Source: Flavobacteriia bacterium (GTDB lineage Bacteria; Bacteroidota; Bacteroidia; Flavobacteriales_D; Crocinitomicaceae). From it: 64,000 nucleotides of DNA. The number at the start of each line of letters is the position of its first letter. Position 1 is the first letter of the stretch. Below, piece by piece: positions 9,178 through 17,872 of the stretch. Location: contig CANFUT010000005.1 of assembly GCA_947450325.1 (NCBI GenBank), forward strand, positions 62,001 to 126,000, read 5' to 3'. Below the pieces are notes generated by a model, which was not told where the DNA came from, searched no databases, and saw only the letters and a list, made by a program, of their open reading frames with translations. The translations under genes were made by a program, and so were the position numbers.

Positions 9178-10170
9178 ATGTTGAAGTTTTTGTTTAGTTT
9201 TTCGTTTATCTTGTTCATTAGTTTTTCTTGGGCACAGAACGAAACGAGTGTCCTTTTTATTGGTAATAGTTTCACTTTTATGAATAATATGCCTTTTATG
9301 TTCAGAGATATCGCTGAATCTCAAGGCAAAAAAGTTTTTGTAGATACAGTCGTCGAAGGTGGAAAGGATTTTGATTATCATGCGCACAGAGAGGAAACTT
9401 ACAAAGCAATTAATTCAAGAAAATGGGATTATGTAATTATTCAAGGACATAGCAATGAATTGGCTCAACCTGAATCGATTGTGAACAAAAAAAGTTTGCC
9501 ATTCGCCAAGCAAATTGTCGACAGTATTCAAGCAAATAGTTCTTGTACGCAAGTAGTTTTGTATATGACTTGGGGCTACAAAAATGGAAATCCAAAATGG
9601 AGCGCTGTGGCCAATTATGATTCTATGCAAACGCGAATTACGAATCAATATATGCGTTTTGCTGATTTGTTGAATGCACGAATTGCGCCAATCGGTGAAG
9701 TTTGGAAAACCATTCGAAAAAATTATCCGGGTATCAATTTGTATCATCCAGATAATATTCATCCAAGTTTTGAAGGTTCCTATTTGATTTCGAGTACGTT
9801 TTATGCTGCAATTTTTGGTGAATCGCCTATTCAGAATAAAGCAATCGTGGCTCTTTCACCAGATGTTCGTCAGATTATTGAATCCAATATTGCTCAAGTG
9901 GTCTTGAATAATTTGAATCAGTGGAGATTTGTTCAAAAATCAACACAATTGAAATCTGGTTATGATTTGGTAATCAATGGGAAAGAGTTGAAAGTTTACA
10001 ATACTGCTCAAAATTCCTCATGGGTTGAATGGAATTTTGGTGATGGACAAATTTCGAGTGATGAGAATCCTATCCATTTATATGAAGCACCGGGTACTTA
10101 TAAATTTATACAGAGGGTAAATATGCATTGCAAATCACTTGATTTGATTAGAACTGTCGAAATCAAATAA
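9178..10170 (+). CDS. Secreted SGNH/GDSL-type hydrolase with C-terminal PKD domain
   Basis: 330 residues. A signal peptide (MLKFLFSFSFILFISFSWAQ) is followed by an SGNH-like fold. The catalytic-serine block is FIGNSFTFMNN near residues 28-38, VIIQGHSNE carries the block III glycine/asparagine region, and DNIHPSFEGSYL near 195 gives the Asp/His pair. The last ~80 residues form a PKD-like module (WVEWNFGDGQISSDENP, APGTYKF). The enzyme probably de-esterifies a carbohydrate or other ester outside the cytoplasm; the substrate is unknown. No obvious type IX sorting domain follows the PKD module, so its export route beyond the periplasm is unclear. Confidence 0.85.
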   Translation: MLKFLFSFSFILFISFSWAQNETSVLFIGNSFTFMNNMPFMFRDIAESQGKKVFVDTVVEGGKDFDYHAHREETYKAINSRKWDYVIIQGHSNELAQPESIVNKKSLPFAKQIVDSIQANSSCTQVVLYMTWGYKNGNPKWSAVANYDSMQTRITNQYMRFADLLNARIAPIGEVWKTIRKNYPGINLYHPDNIHPSFEGSYLISSTFYAAIFGESPIQNKAIVALSPDVRQIIESNIAQVVLNNLNQWRFVQKSTQLKSGYDLVINGKELKVYNTAQNSSWVEWNFGDGQISSDENPIHLYEAPGTYKFIQRVNMHCKSLDLIRTVEIK

Positions 10171-10205
10171 ACCTGATTTATAAATTAGGTATTAGTTGTT
10201 TTTTT
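10171..10205 (+). terminator. Possible terminator after the SGNH gene
   Basis: ACCTGATTT and AAATTAGGT form a 9-base stem with one G-T pair and a very short loop. A run of seven T starts about 8 bases later. It begins immediately after the stop codon. Confidence 0.45.
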
Positions 10206-10271
10206 ATTGAAAAACTTAGAATTTCAAGAAAAAAACTTAATTTCAACCTCAATTTTTAAATTAACTTAACT

Positions 10272-12503
10272 ATGAATTTGATAAAAGTCAGATTTTTAAT
10301 CGTTTGTTATGTTTTTTTAGCATTTTTTACAGTTTCCAATACTGTTAATGCACAGCAGAACTTTAACGATTATAAAACCTTAGCCTCAGTTGGAACCATT
10401 CCAAATGATTTTACACAAATGACCTACGAAAAGATCAAAGTAGATCTAAAAAATGATCGAACTACACTTAAAGGTCAAAATGAAAAGATTTTCTTAGAGG
10501 GAATCCATTATTCAATTGATGAACTGTTGCATTCAGGTGTCGTTATTTATGGCGATGAGATTACAATGTATTTGAATTCAATAGCACAAAAATTATTGAA
10601 AGATGATGCTACTTTGCAAAAAGAGTTAAGATTTTACACTTTGAAATCGAATGTAACAAATGCATTTTCAACTGATCAAGGGATTGTATTTGTGACAACC
10701 GGATTAATATCACAATTAACAAGTGAAGCGCAATTGGCTTTTGTTTTGGCGCATGAGATTTTGCACTACACAGAAAAACATGTGGTTGAAACATTTGATT
10801 GGAAGAATAAAACAAATAGAGGAGATAGAACAATTGAAAGATTGAGTCAATATTCCAAAGAAAAAGAGTTGGATGCTGATAGATTAGGTTTGAAAATGTA
10901 TCAAGCAGCAGGATATTCTAAAGATGAGATTTTACCAACTTTTGATGTCTTGATGTTCTCCTATTTACCGTTTGATGAGTTAGAGATACCAAAAACATAT
11001 TTCAATACAGATTATATGTTTGTGCCTGAAACAATGTTTTCAAAAGAAAAATATCCAATCAAAGCCGTGGAAGATGACGATGATTCAAAAAGTTCCCATC
11101 CAAACATCAAAAAAAGAAAAGAGTCTGTTGAAAAAGAAATGGGTCTTTTAAGCAATTGGGGAAAAACTACTTCATTTTTAGGAGATGAAAAATTCAAATA
11201 CATAAGAAAAATTGCCCGTTTCGAGAGTATTCGTAACGATGTAATAGATGCTAATTATGCTGATGCGGTTTATTCAATTTTTTTGTTAGAAAAAGAATAT
11301 CCAAATTCTATTTATTTACATCGTATGAAAGCGAAAGCTTGGCTGGGAATGGCTCAAATGAAAGAAGCGAACAAGTTAACTTCAAGTTTGCAAAAAGTTT
11401 CAGATTACGAAGGTGAAGTTGCTGAATTACATTTTTTCTTAAGAAAATTGGATAAAATTGCTTTGATAACTTTGGCTTTAAGACAAGTTGAAGACATTAG
11501 AAAAAAGCAGCCAACAGACAAAGAAATTCAGTTGATTTGGGAGCGTATGGTGAAGACCACAACCATCACAGAGAAATTTGATTTAAAAGCTTTTTCAAGT
11601 TTTAAGTTTGCTGAGGCAAAATTGGAATATGAAAAAATTAAAGCTGATACGATAAGTAAAGTTGAAAAGACGACTGAAAATTTGAGTAAGTACGAAAAAA
11701 TCAAAAAGAAAAAGAATACCGACGACCCAGAAAACTTTGACAATGATAAATTCTATTTATACGGAATTTCTGACATTATCAAATCTGAAGAGTTTATTGC
11801 TACCTATGTTAGATTCCAAAAGGAAAACGACGCTTTGAGAGAGCAAGAAGCCAAAGAAGATTTGATGAGCCGAGCTGAAAAGAAAAAAATGAACCAGAAG
11901 GAGGAAGAAAATCAAATTCGAGTAGATGCAAATGATTTAATTTTTGTCGAGCCAATTGTTTACAGATACAAACATGGACGAATTGACAAAATTAAATCTG
12001 AAAAATTAGGAGAAGATTTTGTAAATATTATTGAAAAAACGGCAACAGATTTAGACATGAATGTTACTACAATCAGTAGTTCAAATTTGAAAAAATTAGG
12101 TACACCTGGATTTAATGAAAGAGCGGTTTTGTTGTCTTATTTGCAACAAATAACAAATGAAGAACAAATTGATGTTTTTCCAGTTGACTACAGCTTGTTA
12201 AGTGATATTCAAACAAATTATGGGACTTCTAAAGTGATGTTTTCCATTTTAGAGCATTCATATCAACCTAAATTTTCAGCAGTGTTGTTTTCTTCAATTT
12301 TATTTTTCCCTGCTGCATTTGTTGTTTTTCCCTTGGAAATTCTAATGGGAAATGAAACTGATTTAAATGTTATTATTATGGATATTGATGAAGGGGGAAT
12401 AGCTGGGGGACAATTTTATCATTATAAAGAGCCGTTGAGTAATTTGTCGATAGGTGCACATTTGTATGACGTATTAACACAAGTAAAATCAAAACCACTT
12501 TAA
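10272..12503 (+). CDS. Exported M48-family metalloprotease
   Basis: 743 residues with a signal peptide ending near NTVNAQQ. The zinc-protease motif HEILHYTEKH is at about residues 161-170, and the third ligand lies in KEKELDADRLGLKMY near 200, as in M48 (Oma1/BepA-like) peptidases. The remaining ~500 residues are long, charged and helix-rich, with a hydrophobic stretch near residues 670-700 (FSSILFFPAAFVVFPLEIL). This size far exceeds minimal M48 enzymes and resembles BepA-type proteases with extra C-terminal modules, though I cannot confirm TPR repeats. The likely role is envelope protein quality control. The next gene starts 3 bases downstream, so the two form an operon. Confidence 0.87.
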   Translation: MNLIKVRFLIVCYVFLAFFTVSNTVNAQQNFNDYKTLASVGTIPNDFTQMTYEKIKVDLKNDRTTLKGQNEKIFLEGIHYSIDELLHSGVVIYGDEITMYLNSIAQKLLKDDATLQKELRFYTLKSNVTNAFSTDQGIVFVTTGLISQLTSEAQLAFVLAHEILHYTEKHVVETFDWKNKTNRGDRTIERLSQYSKEKELDADRLGLKMYQAAGYSKDEILPTFDVLMFSYLPFDELEIPKTYFNTDYMFVPETMFSKEKYPIKAVEDDDDSKSSHPNIKKRKESVEKEMGLLSNWGKTTSFLGDEKFKYIRKIARFESIRNDVIDANYADAVYSIFLLEKEYPNSIYLHRMKAKAWLGMAQMKEANKLTSSLQKVSDYEGEVAELHFFLRKLDKIALITLALRQVEDIRKKQPTDKEIQLIWERMVKTTTITEKFDLKAFSSFKFAEAKLEYEKIKADTISKVEKTTENLSKYEKIKKKKNTDDPENFDNDKFYLYGISDIIKSEEFIATYVRFQKENDALREQEAKEDLMSRAEKKKMNQKEEENQIRVDANDLIFVEPIVYRYKHGRIDKIKSEKLGEDFVNIIEKTATDLDMNVTTISSSNLKKLGTPGFNERAVLLSYLQQITNEEQIDVFPVDYSLLSDIQTNYGTSKVMFSILEHSYQPKFSAVLFSSILFFPAAFVVFPLEILMGNETDLNVIIMDIDEGGIAGGQFYHYKEPLSNLSIGAHLYDVLTQVKSKPL

Positions 12504-12506
12504 ATC

Positions 12507-13292
12507 ATGAGAAAAATAATAACAGTGCTTTTATTTCTTGTTTTTGTTAATCAAATTCAAGCACAAAACCCGGGGTATTTTGGTAGTAAAAATATAGTTG
12601 ATTTTACTGCAAACGGACAATTTAATTTTTTTAATAATTTTGAAAAAGATTTTTATAGATATGAAAACACTAAACTTGTTAAAACTAAAGATAACTTTGA
12701 TTGGGGGTTTAGGGTAAATTATTCTAGAGTTTTGAAACGCAACCTAGCATTCGGCGTTGAATGTGGGTATGATTATTATACAATTCAACCATATGAGATC
12801 TATAATTATGATAACAATTTCAAAGCGAATTTTGAAAATTGGGATGTAAAGGCTTTAAATATAATGCCGAAATTAGAGTTCTCTAATCGAGGTGGACTCT
12901 TACCTATGGGGATTTCTCATCAAGTTGGACTAGGTGTTAGGTTGGTGAAAGTTGTAGACCGGGAGTATCATTATGTGTTAAATGATTATGGAAATAACAT
13001 TTCTTCTTTCAGTAATGCAATCGTAATGCCTGATTCATTTAGATATAAAGGCGTAGCTAAAGGTTTGGTCGTCATGTATGCATTGAACATGAGGACACCT
13101 ATTTCCAAAAGACTATTTTTAAATTATGGATTAAGATATACGTTAAATTTTATGAGTAGACAATTGGATGATACTCAAGGGAATAATTCTCAAAGTTTAT
13201 CTATGACTCAAAGTGAATATCAAAATTTGGTCAGACAAAGAAAACAATTTTCTTTAGTACAAGCTAGTATCGGTTTATCTTTCGCGTTCTAA
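12507..13292 (+). CDS. Putative outer-membrane beta-barrel protein
   Basis: 261 residues. A signal peptide (cleavage likely after IQAQ) is followed by alternating hydrophobic/polar strands rich in Tyr, Phe and Asn, for example FGVECGYDYYTIQ and LFLNYGLRYTLNFM. It ends with the phenylalanine-terminated strand SIGLSFAF, the usual BAM-recognition ending of outer-membrane proteins. No family is recognised. It lies 3 bases after the M48 protease gene and probably shares its transcript, so it could be a client or partner of that protease. Confidence 0.75.
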   Translation: MRKIITVLLFLVFVNQIQAQNPGYFGSKNIVDFTANGQFNFFNNFEKDFYRYENTKLVKTKDNFDWGFRVNYSRVLKRNLAFGVECGYDYYTIQPYEIYNYDNNFKANFENWDVKALNIMPKLEFSNRGGLLPMGISHQVGLGVRLVKVVDREYHYVLNDYGNNISSFSNAIVMPDSFRYKGVAKGLVVMYALNMRTPISKRLFLNYGLRYTLNFMSRQLDDTQGNNSQSLSMTQSEYQNLVRQRKQFSLVQASIGLSFAF

Positions 13293-13299
13293 TACGCTG

Positions 13300-13355
13300 A
13301 AAAGACATAAAAAAACGCACTGAAAATAAATTCAGTGCGTTTTTTTATGTCTTTT
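13300..13355. terminator. Strong bidirectional hairpin terminator
   Basis: Arms 13300-13324 and 13331-13355 are perfectly complementary over 25 bases (core AAACGCACTGAA / TTCAGTGCGTTT) with an AATAAA loop. Poly-A on the left and poly-T on the right give a U-tract in either direction. It separates the outer-membrane protein gene from the convergent dnaJ. Confidence 0.9.
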
Positions 13356-13368
13356 TGTTTCAGATTAA

Positions 13369-14487
13369 TTAATGAAACATATCTTTTACACGTTGGAAAA
13401 ATCCTTTTTCACTTCCATCAGGATTTGGTTTGAAATTTTCACTACCTCTCAATTTTTCCAAGATTTCTCTCTCTTCTTTGGAAACTTTTGTTGGCGTCCA
13501 AATATTGATATGAACAAATAAATCACCCGTTCCATAACCTTGGATACTTGGTAATCCTTTTCCTTTCAAGCGAAGCATTTTACCACTTTGTGTTCCTGCT
13601 TCGATTTTGATTTTCGCTTTACCAGAAACTGTTGGAACTTCGATACTTTCTCCCAAAACAGCATCAACAAAGTTTACAAAAGCTTCGTAATGTAAATTAT
13701 CTCCATCACGTCTCAGTTCAGGATGGTTTATTTCTTCAATGACAACAATCAAGTCACCAGCAACACCGTTGAATGGCCCAGCGTTACCTTTTCCAGTAAC
13801 ACTCAATTGCATTCCTTCCTCAACTCCTGCTGGAATTTCAATTTCGATCACTTCTTCTTGACGTTTCAATCCATTTCCATCTGCGTCAGAAGGTTTTTTG
13901 TCAATCATTTTTCCTGCTCCTTGACAAGTTGGACATACAGATTGCGTTTGCATTGCACCTAAAAAGGTTTGCGCAACTCGGGTTATTCGTCCTGAACCGT
14001 TACAAGTTTGACAATTTTTGAAAGTGACACCTTCAGCATTGACTAATTTATTGACTTTGATTTTCTTTTTGACACCTTCAGCAATTTCTTCCAAGGTCAA
14101 CTTCATTTTGACACGAAGGTTCGTTCCTCTTACAGCTCTGCTTCCGCCACCTCGACTTCCGCCAAAACTTCCACCGCCGAATGCGCTACCGAAAACATCT
14201 CCAAACTGGCTAAAAATGTCTTCCATATTCATTCCGCCGCCTCCAAAACCGCCGTTTCCGCCCATTCCAGCGTGACCATATTGATCATAACGACTGCGTT
14301 TATTTGAATCGCTTAAAACCTCGTAAGCTTCAGCTGCTTCTTTGAATTTATCTTCAGCAGATTTGTCATCCGGATTTTTGTCTGGGTGATATTGAAGTGC
14401 TAATTTTCTATAAGCCTTTTTTATTTCAGAATCATTGGCGTTTTTACTTACGCCTAACACTTCATAATAATCTCTTTTTTGACTCAT
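13369..14487 (-). CDS. dnaJ: Chaperone DnaJ (Hsp40) with reduced zinc domain
   Basis: 372 residues. The J domain is at 1-70 (HPD motif in [17 protein letters not shown]). A Gly/Phe-rich linker follows ([14 protein letters not shown] and more), then a cysteine-rich region, and the two C-terminal beta domains from about 210. Canonical DnaJ has four CxxCxGxG repeats. Here only two are present, CQTCNGSG and CPTCQGAG, corresponding to repeats 2 and 3; repeats 1 and 4 are replaced by [12 protein letters not shown] and [13 protein letters not shown]. One zinc site should therefore remain. It works with DnaK and GrpE in protein folding and is downstream of grpE. Confidence 0.97.
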   Translation of the reverse strand: MSQKRDYYEVLGVSKNANDSEIKKAYRKLALQYHPDKNPDDKSAEDKFKEAAEAYEVLSDSNKRSRYDQYGHAGMGGNGGFGGGGMNMEDIFSQFGDVFGSAFGGGSFGGSRGGGSRAVRGTNLRVKMKLTLEEIAEGVKKKIKVNKLVNAEGVTFKNCQTCNGSGRITRVAQTFLGAMQTQSVCPTCQGAGKMIDKKPSDADGNGLKRQEEVIEIEIPAGVEEGMQLSVTGKGNAGPFNGVAGDLIVVIEEINHPELRRDGDNLHYEAFVNFVDAVLGESIEVPTVSGKAKIKIEAGTQSGKMLRLKGKGLPSIQGYGTGDLFVHINIWTPTKVSKEEREILEKLRGSENFKPNPDGSEKGFFQRVKDMFH

Positions 14488-14519
14488 TCTTATTATTTTG
14501 TCATTTTATTTTTGTCTTA

Positions 14520-14678
14520 TCTGCGATAGCTTTTAGGAATTAGGCACTAGCATTTAGAAAATTATCGCTACAATACTTAAATTTAAGACCAAAGACCACA
14601 CTTAAAGTCTCAGGTCTAATATCTATTGTCTATTTTCTTAAGTCTTTAGTCTAATGTCTCAAGCCTAATGTCTACCAA
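14520..14678. repeat. Low-complexity repeat in the grpE-dnaJ spacer
   Basis: Degenerate units resembling AAGTCTTTAGTCTAATGTCT recur through 14598-14678. The left half holds complementary units such as AAGACCAAAGACC, and a GCGATAG...TTATCGC dyad lies near 14522-14570. The spacer is about 190 bases and holds no plausible gene. Confidence 0.55.
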
Positions 14679-15215
14679 CTATTGTCCAACAACAACTTTC
14701 GCGTATCGAACAACTTTATCGTTTAGGAAATAACCTTTTTCGACATCATCAACCACTTTACCAATCAAATCTTTACTTGGCGCAGGAACATTGGCAATGG
14801 CTTCATGCAATTCGCTGTCAAAAACTTTTCCTTTGGCATTCATAGGTGTTAAACCTTTGTTTTCCAAAATTGTTTTTAATTTATTGTAAATTAAATGGAA
14901 ACCTTCTTTTACAACTGCGATATCTTCCGATGTTTCGTTGTTAGAAATTGCGCGCTCAAAATCATCAATCACTGGAATCAAATCTTTTAATACGCCAGCA
15001 CTTGCTGAACCAATTAAATCAATTTTCTCTTTGTTGGTTCTTTTACGGTAGTTGTCAAATTCAGAATATAATCTTAAAAATTTGTCATTCAACTCCGCAT
15101 ATTTTTCTTCTGCAGTTGGTTCAACTTTTACATCACTATTTTCTGCTGAATTAGTTGTCGTTTCAGTTGTTGCTTCCTGATTTAACTCTTCGTTGATTTC
15201 GTTTTCTTCTGACAT
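14679..15215 (-). CDS. grpE: Nucleotide exchange factor GrpE
   Basis: With the ATG at 15215 (MSEENEINEEL) the protein has 178 residues. An upstream alternative at 15317 would run through the promoter and is rejected. A Glu/Thr-rich disordered N-terminus is followed by the long GrpE coiled coil (EEKYAELNDKFLRLYSEFDNYRKRTNKEK) and the C-terminal beta domain (GKVFDSELHEAIANVP, DVEKGYFLNDKVVRYAKVVVGQ). It releases ADP from DnaK. dnaJ lies downstream in the same direction, separated by a 190-base repetitive spacer. Confidence 0.97.
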   Translation of the reverse strand: MSEENEINEELNQEATTETTTNSAENSDVKVEPTAEEKYAELNDKFLRLYSEFDNYRKRTNKEKIDLIGSASAGVLKDLIPVIDDFERAISNNETSEDIAVVKEGFHLIYNKLKTILENKGLTPMNAKGKVFDSELHEAIANVPAPSKDLIGKVVDDVEKGYFLNDKVVRYAKVVVGQ

Positions 15216-15246
15216 AATCTTTTTATTCTTATTTGATTTCCTTAAG

Positions 15247-15315
15247 CAAAGATATTGCCAATAAGGGGATTTAGACAGCCTGTCAGTAAAATGTGACATC
15301 GACTGAAAATATGAC
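15247..15315 (-). promoter_or_regulatory. grpE promoter with repeated TGTCA half-sites
   Basis: A TATCTTTG -7 box lies at 15254-15247 on the minus strand, 31 bases before the ATG. Just upstream, between about 15272 and 15315, four TGTCA/TGACA-like half-sites occur, including TGTCA-N8-TGACA and GACAG-N-CTGTC dyads. A stress-response operator is possible. The binding protein is unknown. Confidence 0.55.
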
Positions 15316-15343
15316 ATAAAAAGGGGAGATTAAAATGGAGATT

Positions 15344-15838
15344 TTATTTGAGCAATTTTTCAATTTCAACGTGTAAACCAATGCCACGAAGTTTATCTCC
15401 TTGAGCTACAATTTTTCCTTTTCCATCGATTAGAAAACCATTTGGAATGGTATTTACAGCATAAATTTTAGCAAAAGTTCCTTCTTTGTCAATAACATGA
15501 TTTGACCAAGTCATTTTATCAGCTTCGATGGCTTTTTTCCAAGCATCTTCTTGTTTATCAAGAGAAACACTGAAAATTTCAAATCCTTTGCCTTCCTTGA
15601 ATTTCTTTTTGTGGTATTTTCCAAACGCTTCTACCAAATTTGGACTTTCTTTTCTACATGGTCCACACCAACTAGCCCAAAAATCGATCAAAACCACTTT
15701 TCCTCTCAGACTTGAAAGTTTGATTTTTTTGCCATTTTGATTCACCAATTCAATTTCAGGCGCATCAGATCCAACAGTTGGAGTCGCCGTTTTTACTGGA
15801 TGAAAAGCAAGCAATAAACTAAAGATAAATGAAATCAT
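15344..15838 (-). CDS. TlpA/ResA-like thioredoxin-fold protein
   Basis: 164 residues. A short N-terminal hydrophobic segment (MISFIFSLLLAF) suggests export or anchoring. The thioredoxin fold follows, with active site FWASWCGPCRKE near residues 53-64 and the cis-proline region TIPNGFLID near 137. Such AhpC/TSA-Redoxin-type proteins reduce disulfides of envelope proteins, for example in cytochrome c assembly. The start overlaps the stop of murA by 4 bases, so it belongs to the murA operon. Confidence 0.9.
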   Translation of the reverse strand: MISFIFSLLLAFHPVKTATPTVGSDAPEIELVNQNGKKIKLSSLRGKVVLIDFWASWCGPCRKESPNLVEAFGKYHKKKFKEGKGFEIFSVSLDKQEDAWKKAIEADKMTWSNHVIDKEGTFAKIYAVNTIPNGFLIDGKGKIVAQGDKLRGIGLHVEIEKLLK

Positions 15839-17142
15839 CCGATACGTCTAATGTCAGCTCCCAAATTATTCAAACGAATGTCAATGTCTTGATATCCTCT
15901 GTCAATTTGCTCGATGTTGTGAATTGTACTTTTTCCTTTCGCAGAAAGTGCTGCAATTAGCAAAGAAACTCCCGCACGGATATCTGGTGAAGTCATTGAA
16001 ATTCCTTTCAATGTATGTTCATTGTTCATTCCAATTACCGTCGCCCTATGTGGATCACAAAGGATGATTTGTGCACCCATATCAATCAATTTATCTACGA
16101 AAAACAAACGTGATTCGAACATTTTTTGGTGAATCAAAACACTTCCTTTCGCTTGGGTTGCAACAACCAAAATGATAGAAAGCAAATCAGGAGTAAATCC
16201 AGGCCAAGGTGCATCAGCTATCGTTAAAATTGAACCATCAATGAAAGTTTCAATTTCATAAGAATCTTGTGCAGGAATGAAAATATCATCACCACGTCTT
16301 TCTAATTTGATTCCTAATTTTCTGAAAACCTGAGGAATAATTCCTAAATTGTCATAACTGACATCTTTGATGGTAATTTCCGATTTAGTCATTGCTGCCA
16401 AACCGATGAAACTTCCAATTTCAATCATGTCAGGTAAAATTCTGTGAAAACAGCCATCTAGACTTGTAACACCTTCAATTTGAAGCATATTAGAACCAAT
16501 TCCAGAGATTTTAGCTCCCATTGAATTGAGCATTTTACAAAGTTGTTGCAAATAAGGTTCACAAGCAGCATTGTAAATGGTTGTTTTACCTTCTGCCAAT
16601 ACTGCTGACATTAAGACATTTGCAGTTCCTGTCACCGACGCCTCGTCTAGATGAATGTAATTTCCAGTTAATTTTTTCGCTTCAATAGAGTAGAAGTGTT
16701 CTCCTGCATCATAATTAAAGTTTGCTCCCAACATGGCGAAACCTTCAAAATGGGTATCCAATCTTCTACGACCAATTTTGTCTCCTCCAGGTTTAGGGAT
16801 ATATCCTTTTCCAAAACGAGCTAATAAGGGACCAACTATCATAATTGAACCACGCAATGAACCAGCTCTTTTTTTGAAATCTTCAGTTTCTAAATAGTCT
16901 AAATCAATGTCTTTTGCTTGAAATATAAAAGTTCCTTTTTCTACTTTTTCAATTTTTACGCCCATTACTTGGAGCAATTGAATTAATTTGTTGACATCTA
17001 TGATATCAGGCAAATTAGAAATTGTAACTTTTTCAGGTGTTAATAAAACTGCGCAAAGGATTTGTAGAGCTTCATTTTTTGCACCTTGTGGAGTTAATTC
17101 TCCTTTTAAAGGTTTTCCTCCGTGAATTTCAAACGATGCCAT
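15835..17142 (-). CDS. murA: UDP-N-acetylglucosamine 1-carboxyvinyltransferase
   Basis: 435 residues, a full-length EPT-family enzyme. The substrate-binding KNEALQILCAVLL (Lys-Asn pair) is at about 21-33. The flexible loop reads KPGGDKIGRRRLDTHF near residues 114-129. The residue normally occupied by the catalytic cysteine (Cys115 of E. coli, in GGCAIG) is aspartate. The enzyme transfers enolpyruvate from PEP to UDP-GlcNAc, the first committed step of peptidoglycan synthesis. The aspartate form is active in other bacteria and resists fosfomycin. It overlaps the thioredoxin gene and follows DUF4290 by 3 bases. Confidence 0.97.
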   Translation of the reverse strand: MASFEIHGGKPLKGELTPQGAKNEALQILCAVLLTPEKVTISNLPDIIDVNKLIQLLQVMGVKIEKVEKGTFIFQAKDIDLDYLETEDFKKRAGSLRGSIMIVGPLLARFGKGYIPKPGGDKIGRRRLDTHFEGFAMLGANFNYDAGEHFYSIEAKKLTGNYIHLDEASVTGTANVLMSAVLAEGKTTIYNAACEPYLQQLCKMLNSMGAKISGIGSNMLQIEGVTSLDGCFHRILPDMIEIGSFIGLAAMTKSEITIKDVSYDNLGIIPQVFRKLGIKLERRGDDIFIPAQDSYEIETFIDGSILTIADAPWPGFTPDLLSIILVVATQAKGSVLIHQKMFESRLFFVDKLIDMGAQIILCDPHRATVIGMNNEHTLKGISMTSPDIRAGVSLLIAALSAKGKSTIHNIEQIDRGYQDIDIRLNNLGADIRRIG

Positions 17143-17145
17143 CGA

Positions 17146-17805
17146 TTAATATTTTTTCTTAAATTTCTTTTTCTGTTGATTCCCTTGATTGCTATTCCCG
17201 TTATTAGATCCGGGAGTAACTTTATTTCTTTTGTTTGGTGTTATACCAAAAGACTTTAATATTTGATTGGTTTGCATCAAATTATCAGGATTTTCAAGTA
17301 CTAATTTACCACCTGATAATTCAGACAATTGTTGCGCAATCACATTGTTTTCAACTGCATCATTGTTGTATGCCAAAAACTGTTTTTTCATGAAATTAGC
17401 CATGGTGTTTTTGAGGTATCTTTGGGTATCCTCATCATTCTCATTGACTGTTTCTTTCAATATTTTCTCAGTATATTTTCCGTAATGCCCAAAACGAATT
17501 TTGCTTTTTGGATATTCCATTAACTCAGGTTTCTCATTTAAAACCTCAGGACTAGGCATCGGATACGGAGAGTCAACATCCAATTTGAAATCTGACATCA
17601 CGAAAAGGTGTGTCCAAAGTTTATGGCGGAAATCATCAACATCTCTTAAATGCGGATTCAATTGTCCCATAACTTCAATGATTGCACGAGCTGCTTTATT
17701 ACGTTCTTCACGATCTATCAAATCCATTGCATAAGCAATCATATTCTGAACATTTCTTCCATATTCAGGCAGAATCATGTGTGGACGTTGCGTATTATAT
17801 TCCAT
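17146..17805 (-). CDS. DUF4290 family protein
   Basis: 219 residues from the ATG at 17805 (MEYNTQRPHMILPEYGRN); an earlier TTG at 17820 adds only five residues. The N-terminal 175 residues match the Bacteroidota-restricted DUF4290 pattern (MIAYAMDLIDREERNKAARAI, LNPHLRDVDDFRHKLWTHL). The tail is Asn/Gln/Lys-rich and basic (KKKFKKKY), suggesting contact with nucleic acid or membranes. Function is unknown. It is 3 bases upstream of murA, and this linkage hints at an envelope or growth role. A TAATTTTG box lies at 17832-17825. Confidence 0.88.
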   Translation of the reverse strand: MEYNTQRPHMILPEYGRNVQNMIAYAMDLIDREERNKAARAIIEVMGQLNPHLRDVDDFRHKLWTHLFVMSDFKLDVDSPYPMPSPEVLNEKPELMEYPKSKIRFGHYGKYTEKILKETVNENDEDTQRYLKNTMANFMKKQFLAYNNDAVENNVIAQQLSELSGGKLVLENPDNLMQTNQILKSFGITPNKRNKVTPGSNNGNSNQGNQQKKKFKKKY

Positions 17806-17872
17806 TTTATTCAAAAACAAGTGTCAAAATTAAGAAATAAATCGAATTATTTATTTCATTTAATTGGGTTAT

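Noticed and set aside
15216-15317. N-terminal extension of grpE
   Set aside because: It covers the TATCTTTG promoter box and the TGTCA repeats; the ATG at 15215 gives a normal GrpE.
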